Part shown: positions 22,090 to 32,860 of the stretch, piece by piece
Numbering within the stretch: the first letter of the stretch is position 1
Layout of the letters: every line of letters begins with the position of its first letter
Origin: Linanthus parryae
Taxonomy: Eukaryota > Streptophyta > Magnoliopsida > Ericales > Polemoniaceae
Reading direction: 5' to 3'
NCBI GenBank assembly: GCA_023055425.1
Contig: JALGPY010000005.1
Coordinates: 82,935,495-82,999,494 of the forward strand
Length of the DNA stretch: 64,000 nt
Translations under genes and position numbers: made by a program
The notes under the pieces: model-generated
What the model saw: the letters and a program-made list of their open reading frames with translations, nothing else
Database searches by the model: none
What the model was told of the DNA's origin: nothing

Positions 22090-22800
22090 AGAGAGGCTAA
22101 GGAATAGCCACCAAAAGGGGCAGGACAATCCCGTACAATCCTCCAAAACCAAATCTCCCACAAACTGGGTGCCTCCACCATCCAACATAAAGGTTCATAG
22201 CAACAGCTAAATTACATGATAATTAGACATAAAAGAAGCTCTAGCAGCAGTCTTGGCCATCAGATCAGCAACCATGTAGGCACTCCTATGCTCCTGCTTG
22301 AGCTGGAACCCCTGGAACTCACTGCAATAATTGCATGCATTTAACAATAATATTATACTCGGCAATATGGCCAATCAGTACTGAAAAACAAATCAGAGCT
22401 CCAAACAATTAGAGTTGGCCATAACATGAGTAAGGACAAGGTCTTTAGCAAGCTGCAACGCAGCCCGGAGAGCCAGTCCTTAAGTGGCCAAGGGACAGTC
22501 AGCAAGAGCTTTACAGCAGAAACCAGCAATCCAATTCCCCCTATTGTCTCTGATCAAGCCACCCATCCCAGTTCTAAGTTGATTCCAAGCACCATCAGTG
22601 TTAAGTTTGACCCATTTGGCAGGACGACTAGTCTAGCAACAAGCTCTAGGCACTATAACTATCAGAATAGAAGAGCCAGCTCTTAACCTCATCTTTGATC
22701 CTCTTGGCGAAGACCAGAGCACTAGAAACAGAGGTACAATTTCCAAACACAATGTCACTTCTCCTTTTCCAAATGTGCCAGCAGGCAAAGAAAAAAGTTG
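22090..22800 (-). pseudogene. LINE (L1-type) 3' end with RNase H-like remnant
   Basis: Read on the minus strand, the sequence gives the pattern of the plant L1 tail. First comes a cysteine/tryptophan segment (FFACWHIWKRRSDIVFGN, about 22796-22743). An RNase H-like domain follows, with WVKLNTDGAWNQL-like coding near 22600 and a GGLIRDNRGNWIAGF-like segment, ending with a stretch like the HIYREAN-ADALA region (QEHRSAYMVADLMAKTAARA, about 22300-22240). Frames change repeatedly, so it is a dead 3' fragment; reverse transcriptase is not seen. Such domains trimmed RNA from the RNA/DNA hybrid during LINE copying. Confidence 0.55.
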
Positions 22801-24948
22801 TTTTCATGTTTCTCTTAGAGGAGGGCTAAGAGGGTTTTTAAGGTTTCCAGATTCTGTATGAAAATGCCAGAATGATATTCTACCTATGCCACGTAATATC
22901 TTAGTTTAGTATCCTCTCGGTCTCATACATTGTTTTCCCGTCTCTGCAAATTCTTGGGTCCTCTCGGTCCACCTCGATTCGTAGATTCATTCCAAGTCTG
23001 TTAAGGTACTGAGATTCTCCTCTCGGTCTCAATCAATTCCTATAACAGTCAATCTATACGCTACCTCTAACACGTCACCTCTCTGTCCATGTTGTGATAC
23101 GGGAAAAATTATGTATTTTTTTTCCTTCCCTAAGTTCCGCCGCGCTTGCGCACTAGGTTAAGTCTGTAGTACTCCTGGTTGATCACCCCGCTCTTACAAA
23201 GAATTGAAATCAAATACAGAAAACTAGATAGAAATCGAAACTGTTTTAAATTCAAAATCACGAATTCATAACAGAGATCCAGAATGCTTAAACAGAAACT
23301 CTCGGTTCACCGAGGAACCTAGGTACTAAGTTTGGCTACTAGAAACATAATAATAATAATAATACTGTTTTTCATAAACTAGAGAGAGAAATAGAGAATC
23401 AGACGAGTGGCGAAAATCAAGTGATTCCGGGGGCTGCTCCACATCTTCAATCTGCCTCCACAAGTGTACAGTGTGTTATGTGATGATGGGGCGGTTGGGT
23501 ATAAATACTGCTCGATTTTGCACAAAAATATCAAAATTACATAAATACCCCTATACCAAAATCGCAGCAATAAATTTAGTGCATTCCGAATCCGATCATG
23601 GGAAAGCTGCTAATTGAATCTGGACCGGAAAAAACCATACCCCAATTTGGAAACCCGGGACCAGTGCAAAAATTACTAAAATGCCCCTGGCTCAAAGCTG
23701 CCCTGAAATTGATTCGTCAAGGTCTAAATATGATATAACTGCACATAACTCTGGACGCCAGAACCTGAGACCCACGCTTGGGCGTAGCTTAGTGGGGACC
23801 CATCCTTGGGCTTGGCCTGTTCATGGACCCACGCTTGGGCGTGGGTCGGTTTTTCGCCCGAACTCTGTTTCAATCTTATAACCTGTCTTCGGAAAGCTAT
23901 TGGCATATACTTTCTTCTTCCACCGGCCTCACTCCAAAATTACAAGAAGAATTTATGATACAGTCAACCGGGTGTAGCCCGGTCATTCTCGCTTTCGACG
24001 TTTCCTGTCTTCTCGATAGTTTTTTACTGCTCGTTTTTCCTCTAGTCAGTCCGTTTTTTTTTTTTTTTTTGTTCTATCTCCCTTGTTTCGGCCTGTGTGA
24101 AATCCTGCCCCGAGCATTTTTTGAACGTTTCTCGATGCAATCCCGGTTGTGGCTCGACACGCATTCCAATACAACCTTAATCTGTTCTTGCACATACAAC
24201 ATAAACTAACCGCGATCATATCCAAATATGTGTGTGTGTGAAAATAATACAGTAAAAATCGAAATCCTGATACTGGCTCAAATGAATAAAATGTGCATCA
24301 CCGAGACTTTTAGTGCTAAAACAGGTTCAAAACTCAAGAAAATTCGGCAGTTATATCCAATTAAGCTCAATTCATAACTCATATAATTATCAAGAGCATT
24401 TACAAGAAGATCACATAAAACCAACTATTATTTTAGAAGCGCTTGCTAGCCATGATATATGAATATGGCATGCTTATCTTGGAATATTGGGATCTTGGAA
24501 CGACTGAAGTACACTTGATTGTTCTCCTCTATTAGAACGATTGACAAGTTGCGAAATACTAAGGGTGCATTATGCAATTAAGGGAAGGGAATATTGTATG
24601 TCATACTACCATGTAGATAGTATTTATCTTGTCTGGGGATCAACTTTGCAACCTATTAAATATCTGCGTATACCATAAAATAACGCTTCTCAAAAATGAA
24701 AAAAATCTTATTTTAAATATGTGGAAAGATCATCTAAGTATGTTACAAGGAAGATTCACCACTGTTAAATAACAAGGGAAATGATGAAATCGAGACGACC
24801 TACACAACCTCCTGATGACATGCATTATACTACATAATATTTTTTTGAAGACAAGCAGGACGATTACGATGACGAGGACTCGGTTGAAAACGAGGCTGAG
24901 GAAAACACTTACCGCATAGTAGAAACGTCATTTTACGATGTAGCTTAT
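22801..24948. other. Unassigned, probably repetitive DNA
   Basis: There is no coding frame I can support. On the minus strand, TATTTATACCC (about 23507-23497) upstream of a CT-rich stretch looks like a promoter, perhaps of an LTR. A run of related motifs with ACCCACGCTTGGGCGT occurs at 23769-23846. From 24230 to 24840 the DNA is AT-rich and featureless. A short acidic frame (24843-24948) directly abuts the left end of the Tat element. Confidence 0.4.
23825..23846. repeat. Perfect hairpin GACCCACGC-TTGG-GCGTGGGTC
   Basis: A 9-bp GC-rich stem with a 4-base loop. The left arm plus loop also occur at about 23769 (GACCCACGCTTGGGCGTAG), with a weaker form at 23798 (GACCCATCCTTGGGC). Confidence 0.7.
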
Positions 24949-25568
24949 TGTAGATAGTGCTTTCTGAGCTGACAGATCTTGGCCACGTGGCAACCATCCA
25001 GCACACCATATTGTGCTCCACACGCACTGGATCACCAGCCGAGCTGATCCATGTGGGGGCTGCGAGACAGAGCCCTCGCATACCACCGCACGAGACTTGT
25101 AGGGGCTTAGTGGTTTGGAGGCTAGAGTAAGCCCTGTCGCGTGCGAGCCAAGCCCGCACGCGACCTTTAGTAACTGCTTTGAGAGATCTATGGCACGAGC
25201 TCCATAAACCCGGTCAATCCGGTCAAACCCGGGCAACCTCGTAACGGTTCCGGTATTCGCGCACCACGTGCTGTAACGGTCCCTATATACTCGGAAAAAC
25301 GTGCCGTTATGGTTAAGCTAATTAAGCCGCCATCAATGGGCGCATTAACCACACTACAACGGTCATGTTCTCTGCTATATATAGGACGTTAACCTTTCCA
25401 TACAAAGGAGAACACACTTTCCCTAGCTCTGCCAAACCTCTGTCTCTCTCTCAGACATTACTACTGCCTTGCTCTCTCCCTACACACAACCCCACTCTTC
25501 CTGTGCGATCTCTGATCCTATACATACGGTGTACACGGAGGTCTCCCCGCCGGAATCTCTTGTGCACA
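24949..25568 (+). repeat. 5' LTR of the Tat element
   Basis: It starts TGTAGATAGTGCTTTC and ends CTCTTGTGCACA, nearly identical to 39344-39969. It contains a TATATATA box at 25376-25383, likely the promoter of the genomic RNA. Confidence 0.92.
25376..25383 (+). promoter_or_regulatory. TATA box in the 5' LTR
   Basis: TATATATA in the context CTGCTATATATAGGACG, about 190 bp before the LTR end. The same box is kept in the 3' LTR (about 39771). Confidence 0.55.
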
Positions 25569-25571
25569 TTT

Positions 25572-25590
25572 TGGTGAACCCGACGTGAAC
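25572..25590 (+). other. Primer-binding site of the Tat element
   Basis: TGGTGAACCCGACGTGAAC lies three bases after the 5' LTR. It is not the tRNA-Met site. Its form resembles the non-Met sites used by Tat and Ogre elements, but I cannot name the tRNA with certainty. Confidence 0.5.
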
Positions 25591-25608
25591 TTACCAGCAA
25601 AAGCAACC

Positions 25609-28210
25609 ATGTCTCAGGAGGATGATATCAGCAACAGATCGCCTTCCACCGAAACCGCCTCGGGAGAGGAAACCCGCCGTACTCCTACCACTCCCGGCGA
25701 GACACCGACGCTAGAATCTTTGGACGCCACTGTCCAAAGTCAGGCGAAAGCTCTCAAAGCTCAGTCTGCGCAATTGGAGCGGATCTTAGCCGTTCTGGGC
25801 ACCCTTGCGCCAAACCCTTCATCATCCACCGCCGTCCCTCAAGGAGGAGGAGCCCCTACTGCTCCAGGACTGGGAGTGTCAACCACACCTCCCAACCCTA
25901 ATCTGCAGACCCCACCGGCGACTACGCAGCTGCCTTCGATTCAGGGGTCAACATCTCAGATGTTGCCTCTCGCTGCTCACACTCCTCAGCCCTCGGCTTT
26001 GGCGTCTAACTCAACTCTGCAGTACCCTTTGCCTCCTCCAACGGCGATCTGGGGCAATGCGAGTAGTCAATATGTTCCCAATCCTTCGACGGCATATGTG
26101 CCGCCTCCGCCCGCGGCAACCCTTCCTTCAGCTACCGAAGGAAGCATTCCAGAGTGCATGACGTCTCTGCAGAAGCGCATGGACACTATTCTGGCTCACC
26201 AGTCATTCGCGGATACCATTATCCCGAAGTTAGACAACGATCCACATATTCCACGATAGATCTATCTCATGCCTAACCCGGTGGGGTACAAGGCTCCTAA
26301 ATGGGACAAGTTCGAAGATGTCAACGGAAACGCTCATGAGCATGTCATGCGTTTCATTGATGTCATGGGGCCGTACGGAGCTGATCCCAAACTGCTGATG
26401 CGAGAGTTCCCGAAAATCCTTAGGGAATGTGGCATACAAATGGTACTGAACGTTGGAAGCCGGATCCGTGAAGACTTGGGACGAGTTCTACACCAAGTTC
26501 TTCCAGATGGAAGAAAAGGTGACGATGATCCATCTCTCGCGGATGTATCAGAAGCGCGAGGAGGACGGGATCACTTTCATCAAGAAATTCAGGGCGAAAT
26601 CCTTGGAGTGCAAAGATCCAATGCTCGAAAGCCGGCTCGTAGAGATATGCCTGCAGTGCATGCGAGATGAATACAAAGGTATGCTCATCAATTTGCAAAC
26701 ACCTACGTTTTCAAAGCTAATCGAATGCACGAAGAACATTGAGCCTATAGTCGAGAGGCAGAAGAAGAAGAACGCTCCGGAGCGATCTTCGAGCGGTGCC
26801 AACTACAAGATCGGGAGATTCAGTTACAAGAGGGGACGCGAAGCTGAGGTTAATACAGTTTCACCCCAGAAGCAAGCAAAGGTTGTGAACTTCGACGTAC
26901 CACCCCTACCATGCTCGGTAGAGGAGGCAAGCGATCTCTGCAGGCAGTGGCGTAAGGACGGTGTCCTACCGCCGCTCGAGAAGACACCCTCCAAGGAGAT
27001 GGTGAGGGACCCTAAGTGGTGCGAGTACCACGGCAAGGTCATGCACCCCACAGCTGAATGCAAGAAGCTCAGGTTTGCATTCGACCAGAAGATGAAGAAC
27101 GGCGAGCTGATCGTCAGTGATCACAGGAAGGATGTGCGGAACAACCCACTTCCTGCTCATGCGGAGCAAGGCTCGAAAGGCAAAGAGGTCGCCATGATCT
27201 CGATCGTAGACTTGGAAGAAGTCGCAGAGGATGGTCTACCCATCATTGCCGAGGTCCACGAAGACGAAGACTACAGCATGGACACAGAAGATGAGCGTGC
27301 CGACCGGATGAAGGGGTCGCACGGCTTCAGCAGATTCTTCGACGAGATGAATTTCTCGGAGAAATGCCGGACAGAAATGACGAAGGCGATCTTAAGGATA
27401 GCAGAGGACTATGAGGAGGATCTTGTAGTCTCCAACGGGAAAGTCATCAGGGCGTCTCGCTCTACAGAAAGGATTATGACCTTTTCTGCCAGCGACAAGA
27501 AGACAGATGCGAGCCACCAGAGGCCTCTGTACGTGACGGCCATCATCAACGGCGTCGAGTTCAAACGAGCATTCGTCGATGGAGGGGCAGCGGTCAACGT
27601 CGTTTCGCTCCACACACTGAAGCTAGCAGGGATCCCCGAGCACAAGATCGTCAGGCGTCCTTCTCCACTGATGGGATTCGGAAGTGACTCGAGAATGACG
27701 ATCGGATGGATCCGCCTGGGCGTTCAGATTGGCAGAATCAAGTGCTCAGCAAAGTTCTATGTCATAGACGCGAACACCACGTATCACATGATCATAGGTC
27801 GAGCCTGGATTCATCGCTTCGACGCAGTTCCTTCAACGGCTCACCAGTTTATGAAAGCTATCTGGAACGACATGATAGTTGAGATACCGGCTTCGACGAA
27901 CCCATTCAACTTGGATGAAGCACATCTTAGCGAGGCAGTGTGGTTCACCGAAATGGCGGACGAGCAAACACCGGGACCATTCAACCCTACTCCTTTGCCT
28001 CTCTGGGAGGACATCAAGGACCAGTCACCTGCGGGAGTAATGGTGACAAGGGAAGAGGCCAAGGAAAAGCCGCCTACGCGCGGAGAGGCGTCGCGCATCG
28101 CATACCATCGGAAGAATGTGTATACTCTGAAGAGAATAGCGAAGCATGACCCCGAAGGCAAGGAGATAGAAAGCTTCTACGCCAATGGGAAGAAATGCTA
28201 TCGCATATGA
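25609..28210 (+). pseudogene. Tat gag-protease polyprotein
   Basis: Gag forms the particle and the protease cuts the polyprotein. The first 220 codons are Pro/Thr/Ser-rich after a short helical part (SLDATVQSQAKALKAQ). A TAG at 26257 interrupts it just before the capsid core (YKAPKWDKFEDVNGNAHEHV). A one-base insertion near 26431 and a TGA near 26448 follow in the WYL region. From 26453 a 585-codon frame is open: capsid (SRMYQKREEDGITFIKKF), a Cys/His motif (CEYHGKVMHPTAEC, 27031-27072), and a protease with FVDGGAAVNVVS near 27574, where the usual D-S/T-G is D-G-G, as in other Tat elements. It stops with TGA at 28208, in frame with the pol start at 28223. ATG at 25609 (MSQEDD) is a likelier start than the one at 25585. 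Confidence 0.88.
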
Positions 28211-28222
28211 AGGTGCGCGGGG

Positions 28223-31200
28223 ATGTCCTCACACGGGCATGGGGATATCCTTGGGCAAATCAATCAAATCGAACAAATCGCGCTGACGGAAAAGCCAACA
28301 CAGGGCGCTCCAGACGAGAAACTCAAAGAAGCACCTGAATGCATGGAAGACAGGCCCAGACCACAAGAGCAAGAGCTAAAGGAAGTGTTCCTCAGCCCGA
28401 ACGAGGAAAAGAAAAGGCCAGTCTTTCTAAGTGCAGACCTCACAAGCGAAGAGGAGCAAGGACTGCTACAACTCCTAACTGAATACAAGGATGTGTTCGC
28501 ATGGGAGTATGATGAGATGCCGGGACTGGATACAAGCATCACTATGCACCGCTTAGACATCATTCCAGGGTCTAAGCCGGTAAAGCAGAGCACAAGGAGC
28601 TTCAGGCCGGAGCTTAACGTGAAAATCAAGCAGGAGATTGTCAAACTCCTGGATGCCAAATTCATAGAGCCGAATCATCATCCCACATGGCTGGCCAACA
28701 TCGTGCCGGTGGTGAAAAAGAACGGACAGCTCCGCATCTGCGTGGACTTCCGAGATCTCAATCGCTTCTGCCCCAAGGACGATTTCCCACTGCCCAACAT
28801 CGATTTGCTTATCGATTCAACAGCGGGCCACCGCATGTTCAGTTTCATGGATGGTTTCAGCGGGTACAACCAGATCAAGATGGACCCCGAAGACGCGCGG
28901 AAAACTGCATTCATCACTCCGGTGGGGGTGTTCAACTACACAGTGATGCCGTTTGGTCTTAAAAATGCGGGTGCAACCTATCAGCGAGCCATGATGGCTC
29001 TATTCCACGACATGATGCATAAAGAAGTGGAATTCTATGTGGATGACCTGGTGGTTAAATCCAAACACGAAGCAGATCACCTCGCAGATCTACGAAAGGT
29101 GTTCAATAGATGCAGATGCTTTCAACTAAAGATGAATCCCATGAAATGCGCATTTGGGGTAACATCAGGGAAGTTCTTGGGATGCGTAGTTCATCGCCAA
29201 GGAATCGAACCTGACCCTGCGAAAGTGTCAGCTATCACTGGCATGACGCCGCCCCATAACCAGAGTGCCTTGAAAACATTCTTGGGAAAGCTATCATATC
29301 TGCGAAGATTCATCCCAGCGATTGCAGAAATCACCTGCTGCTTTAGTGCTCTTCTCAAGAAAGACGCCGTATACACCTGGACTCCAGAGCACGAAGCTGC
29401 GTTCAAAAAGCTGAAGGACCTGTTGACGTCTTCGAAAATAATGATCGCGCCCCAACTGGGATCACCCCTTCTGTTATATCTGACGTCCACAAGGAGATCC
29501 ATAGGAGCACTCTTGGCTCAGGAGTACGAAGGCCAAGAGAGGCCTATCTACTACATCTCTCGCATCGTGCAGCCTGCTGAATCAAGGTACACAGACATCG
29601 AACGTCATTGCCTTGCCTTGTTCTTTGTGATAGAAAAGTTAAAACACTATTTTGCATCACACAAAGTAGTAGTGGTCACCAAGAGCGATCCCATACGATA
29701 TCTGCTAACTCACACTACTCCTGGCGGGAGATTGGCGAAATGGTACATGACCATCTCTCAATATGATATCACATGCGTGAGACCGCGAGCGATCAAATCG
29801 CAGGCGGTAGCGGATCTGTTGGCACAGTTCCCCGATAACAGCCACGAGCCCGTGATCGAGGAAGAGCTCGAAGGCCCTGAAATCTATGCAATCGACGTGC
29901 CCTATTGGACGCTCCACTTCGATGGCTCGTCAACAAGGAAAGGCGGAGGCATTGGGATAGTCTTGACCAAACCAGATGGGGAGGTCATACAGATGTCCGC
30001 AAAGCTCAACTTCGCAGTCACAAACAATGAAGCGGAATATGAGGCTCTCATCGCGGGGCTCCGTGCGGCGAAAGCTCTAGAAGTAAGCAATTTAACGGTT
30101 ATGGGAGACTCCAAGCTGATCGTCAAGCAAGCCTCGGGCGAGTACGGTTTGAAGGAGATCAACCTTCTGTCTTATCGGACTCTGGTACAAAAGCTGGTAC
30201 AGCAATTCTGCGATGTAAGGTACGAGCACAAGCCCCGAGCAGACAACAGGCATGCGGACGCCTTGGCAACCTTGGGATCTAAGGTCAGCACAGACAAATG
30301 TCCCGCAAGGATCTCCATTGAAGTGCGAACATCGTCGGCATTGACAGAGGATGCGTGCGACGACGAACACATGGATGACACGGATTGGAGAAAAGCAATC
30401 CTACAAGCTATTGCGGAAGGCACAAGCAGTGAAAGCTGGGCACTCACAAAAGGGTACTGCATACATGACAATACCCTTTACTACAAGGCTCCTGGCGGAA
30501 TACTCATGCGATGCGTCTCCGAGCAAGAGGGACAACTGTTGTTAGAAAAGATTCACCAACATGCTTGCGGAGAAAGTGAGGTGTCAATCTACCGCAAGGC
30601 TCAGAGATATGGCATTCATTGGCCAGACATGTCAACAGCCGCGGCCCTGATACAAGGGAAGTGCGAGAGCTGCGCACTAATCAAAGACTCACTACTCATC
30701 GCTCTGACTGATGATGACACGGATTGGAGGAAGCCACTCTTTGATTTTCTCACCCAGGGCACCGTGCCCGAATCGAGAAAAGAAGCCGAGAAATTGAAAA
30801 GGAAAGCATCTCGATACGTAGTACAGGAAAACCTGCTTTGGCGAAGAGGTCACGAGGGCAACTTGCTGCGATGTCTAGACGGAAGAGAAGCACAAGAAGT
30901 CATGGATCTCTCTCATCAGGTGGAACACCAAGGAGGTGCGAAATTATGTAGGCAGCTCCTCTCAATTGGATATTTCTGGCCCACGATGGAGGTCGATTGC
31001 CGCACCAAAGTACGACGCTGCCAGGAATGCCAATTCAAAGGAAACCTAGTGCACGCTCCCGCCGTGGATCTACATGCATTAGGGACACCATGGCCATTTC
31101 ACACGTGGGCTCTAGACTTCATCGGTCCCATCCGACCAACGTCACACGGGAATCATTTTATTCTCACTGCAACTGAGCTATTCACCAAATGGGTGGAGGC

Positions 31201-31849
31201 AGTACCACTCAAGACGGAAAATGCGCTAGCTGTGGTCAACTTCATTCAAGAAAACATTATATGCAGGTTCGGAATCCCAAACACCATTCTTTCAGATAAC
31301 GGTACTCCCTTTGTTAATCGCCAGGTAGCTGCGAAGTTAGCGGAGTACAATATCAGGCAAATATGTTCTACTCCCTACTACCCGAAGGGGAACGGGCAAG
31401 CCGAAGCAACCAACAAAACGCTGTTAAGAATTTTAAGCAAGATGGTCGCAGATGACCACAAGAAGTGGGCTGACTCTCTAAGCATAGCTCTGTGGGCCTA
31501 CCGAACTTCTCCAAGGACACCCACGGGGGCCTCACCGTTCCTACTATGCTATGGGGCCGAGGCTGTGGTACCTGCGGAGGTGAGAGTCAATTCGGCAAGA
31601 CTGGCCTTCCATGCACTCTACGAAAATCAACGTGATCATGACTTAGTCTTGCTGGAGGAAAAGCGAGAACAAGCCAAGAGGACCAACAAGCGGTATCAAG
31701 AAAGAATCGCTCGCGCTTACAATAAAACGGTCCAGCGAAGAGATTTCGCAGTTGGAGACTTGGTCTTGCGCGCATCTGACCACTGTATGCGAGAAGCAAC
31801 TCACCCGAAGTTCGTAGCCAATTGGGAAAGACCCTTCGAAGTCACATAA
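28223..31849 (+). CDS. Tat pol: reverse transcriptase, two RNase H domains, integrase
   Basis: A 1208-codon open frame. Reverse transcriptase covers about residues 120-310, with CVDFRDLNRFCPKD, MPFGLKNAGATYQR and the catalytic YVDD (about residue 271). The first RNase H is at about 400-540. A second, archaeal-type RNase H follows at about 560-690 (HFDGSSTRKGGGIG, NNEAEYEAL, MGDSKL, RHADALA), a mark of the Tat lineage. Then come two successive copies of an integrase N-terminal module, each opening with DDTDWRK (residues about 717 and 830); only the second has a full HHCC set (HQVEHQGG, CQEC). The integrase core has D in ALDFIGP, D in LSDNGTPF and E in NGQAEATNK with D-E spacing of about 36. 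A TAA at 31847 truncates the C-terminus; the same frame continues to MRWIKKYYP and a stop at about 31947. All visible catalytic residues are present. Confidence 0.93.
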   Translation: MSSHGHGDILGQINQIEQIALTEKPTQGAPDEKLKEAPECMEDRPRPQEQELKEVFLSPNEEKKRPVFLSADLTSEEEQGLLQLLTEYKDVFAWEYDEMPGLDTSITMHRLDIIPGSKPVKQSTRSFRPELNVKIKQEIVKLLDAKFIEPNHHPTWLANIVPVVKKNGQLRICVDFRDLNRFCPKDDFPLPNIDLLIDSTAGHRMFSFMDGFSGYNQIKMDPEDARKTAFITPVGVFNYTVMPFGLKNAGATYQRAMMALFHDMMHKEVEFYVDDLVVKSKHEADHLADLRKVFNRCRCFQLKMNPMKCAFGVTSGKFLGCVVHRQGIEPDPAKVSAITGMTPPHNQSALKTFLGKLSYLRRFIPAIAEITCCFSALLKKDAVYTWTPEHEAAFKKLKDLLTSSKIMIAPQLGSPLLLYLTSTRRSIGALLAQEYEGQERPIYYISRIVQPAESRYTDIERHCLALFFVIEKLKHYFASHKVVVVTKSDPIRYLLTHTTPGGRLAKWYMTISQYDITCVRPRAIKSQAVADLLAQFPDNSHEPVIEEELEGPEIYAIDVPYWTLHFDGSSTRKGGGIGIVLTKPDGEVIQMSAKLNFAVTNNEAEYEALIAGLRAAKALEVSNLTVMGDSKLIVKQASGEYGLKEINLLSYRTLVQKLVQQFCDVRYEHKPRADNRHADALATLGSKVSTDKCPARISIEVRTSSALTEDACDDEHMDDTDWRKAILQAIAEGTSSESWALTKGYCIHDNTLYYKAPGGILMRCVSEQEGQLLLEKIHQHACGESEVSIYRKAQRYGIHWPDMSTAAALIQGKCESCALIKDSLLIALTDDDTDWRKPLFDFLTQGTVPESRKEAEKLKRKASRYVVQENLLWRRGHEGNLLRCLDGREAQEVMDLSHQVEHQGGAKLCRQLLSIGYFWPTMEVDCRTKVRRCQECQFKGNLVHAPAVDLHALGTPWPFHTWALDFIGPIRPTSHGNHFILTATELFTKWVEAVPLKTENALAVVNFIQENIICRFGIPNTILSDNGTPFVNRQVAAKLAEYNIRQICSTPYYPKGNGQAEATNKTLLRILSKMVADDHKKWADSLSIALWAYRTSPRTPTGASPFLLCYGAEAVVPAEVRVNSARLAFHALYENQRDHDLVLLEEKREQAKRTNKRYQERIARAYNKTVQRRDFAVGDLVLRASDHCMREATHPKFVANWERPFEVT
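30373..31035 (+). repeat. Tandem duplication of the integrase zinc-binding module within pol
   Basis: Two consecutive segments of about 110 codons share a layout: DDTDWRK opening, a helical part with GT-x-ES, a short beta part (NTLYYKAPGG versus ENLLWRRGHEG), LMRC or LLRC, a histidine segment, GI-HWP or GY-FWP, and a terminal C-x2-C (CESC, CQEC). The second copy is the canonical HHCC. The first keeps the CC and one histidine pair (HQH) but has lost the usual GxH spacing. Confidence 0.7.
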
Positions 31850-32149
31850 GTCTTTGACAGTGGCTACTGCAGCATACAAAGGTTGCACGGCACAACCTCA
31901 ACCCCGAGTTCAGTCAACATGCGCTGGATTAAGAAGTACTATCCCTGACTTCTCTCATTTCATGCGTTTTATTATAACGTCGCTTAATGTCTTGTATGGC
32001 TACGATTTACACAATCTCCTCTCCCATATGAGAGGATTGTAATCTCATCTCTCCCATATGAGAGCGTTATAATAAGAAAATTCTCCCAAATGAGAAACTT
32101 CATATTTCTGGATGTCCGTTTTACTTTATTTCAGTTTGTTATAACTGTT

Positions 32150-32860
32150 AACAATGAGTTATCCGTTACAATAGCCTATGCAAATGCGATCTTAATTGAT
32201 CATCTAAGCCTATCTGTTACGATAGCAGCCTATGCAAATGCGATCTTAATTGATCATCTAAGCCTATCTGTTACGATAGCAGCCTATGCAAATGCGATCT
32301 TAATTGATCATCTAAGCCTATCTGTTACGATAGCAGCCTATGCAAATGCGATCTTAATTGATCATCTAAGCCTATCTGTTACGATAGCAGCCTATGCAAA
32401 TGCGATCTTAATTGATCATCTAAGCCTATCTGTTACGATAGCAGCCTACGCAAATGCGATCTTAATTGATCATTAAAGCCTATCTGTTACGATAGCAACT
32501 CACGCGAAAAACGATCTTAATTGATCTTCTAAAGCCTATCTGTTACGATAGCAACTCATGCCAAAACCGATCTTAATTGATCTTCTAGAGCCTATCTGTT
32601 ACGATAGCAACTCATGCAAAAACCGATCTTAATTGATCTTCTAAAGCCTATCTGTTACGATAGCAACTCATGCGAAAACCGATCTTAATTGATCTTCTAA
32701 AGCCTATCTGTTACGATAGCAACTCATACGAAAAACGATCTTAATTGATCTACTAAAGCCTATCTGCCACGATAGCAATATTGTGCAAAATGATCCTAAG
32801 TGATCTACAAAGGTCTATCTGATATGATAGCACTTGAATCTGAAAGCAGATCACAAGCCC
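32150..32860 (+). repeat. 54/56-bp tandem array downstream of Tat pol
   Basis: Units beginning AGCCTATCTGTTACGATAGC start at 32207, 32261, 32315, 32369, 32423 and 32477 (54-bp spacing), then at 32533, 32589, 32645, 32701 and 32757 (56-bp spacing); a divergent first unit lies near 32153 and decayed units continue to about 32860. Each unit has two inverted repeats (CTATC-TGTTAC-GATAG and GATCTTAATTGATC). The 54-bp units happen to keep one frame open in 18-residue repeats, but I regard that as a by-product. Such arrays between pol and the 3' LTR are common in Tat elements. Confidence 0.9.

Noticed and set aside
23094..24230. Possible LTR beginning TGATACGGG, like the LTR at 990
   Set aside because: No matching CCGTATCA end, partner or target duplication was found.
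28264..31888. Many minus-strand frames across the Tat pol
   Set aside because: They are shadows of the long sense frame and show no conserved motif.
32090..32476. Open frame of 18-residue repeats over the tandem array
   Set aside because: It is open only because 54 is divisible by three; the frame is lost in the 56-bp units.
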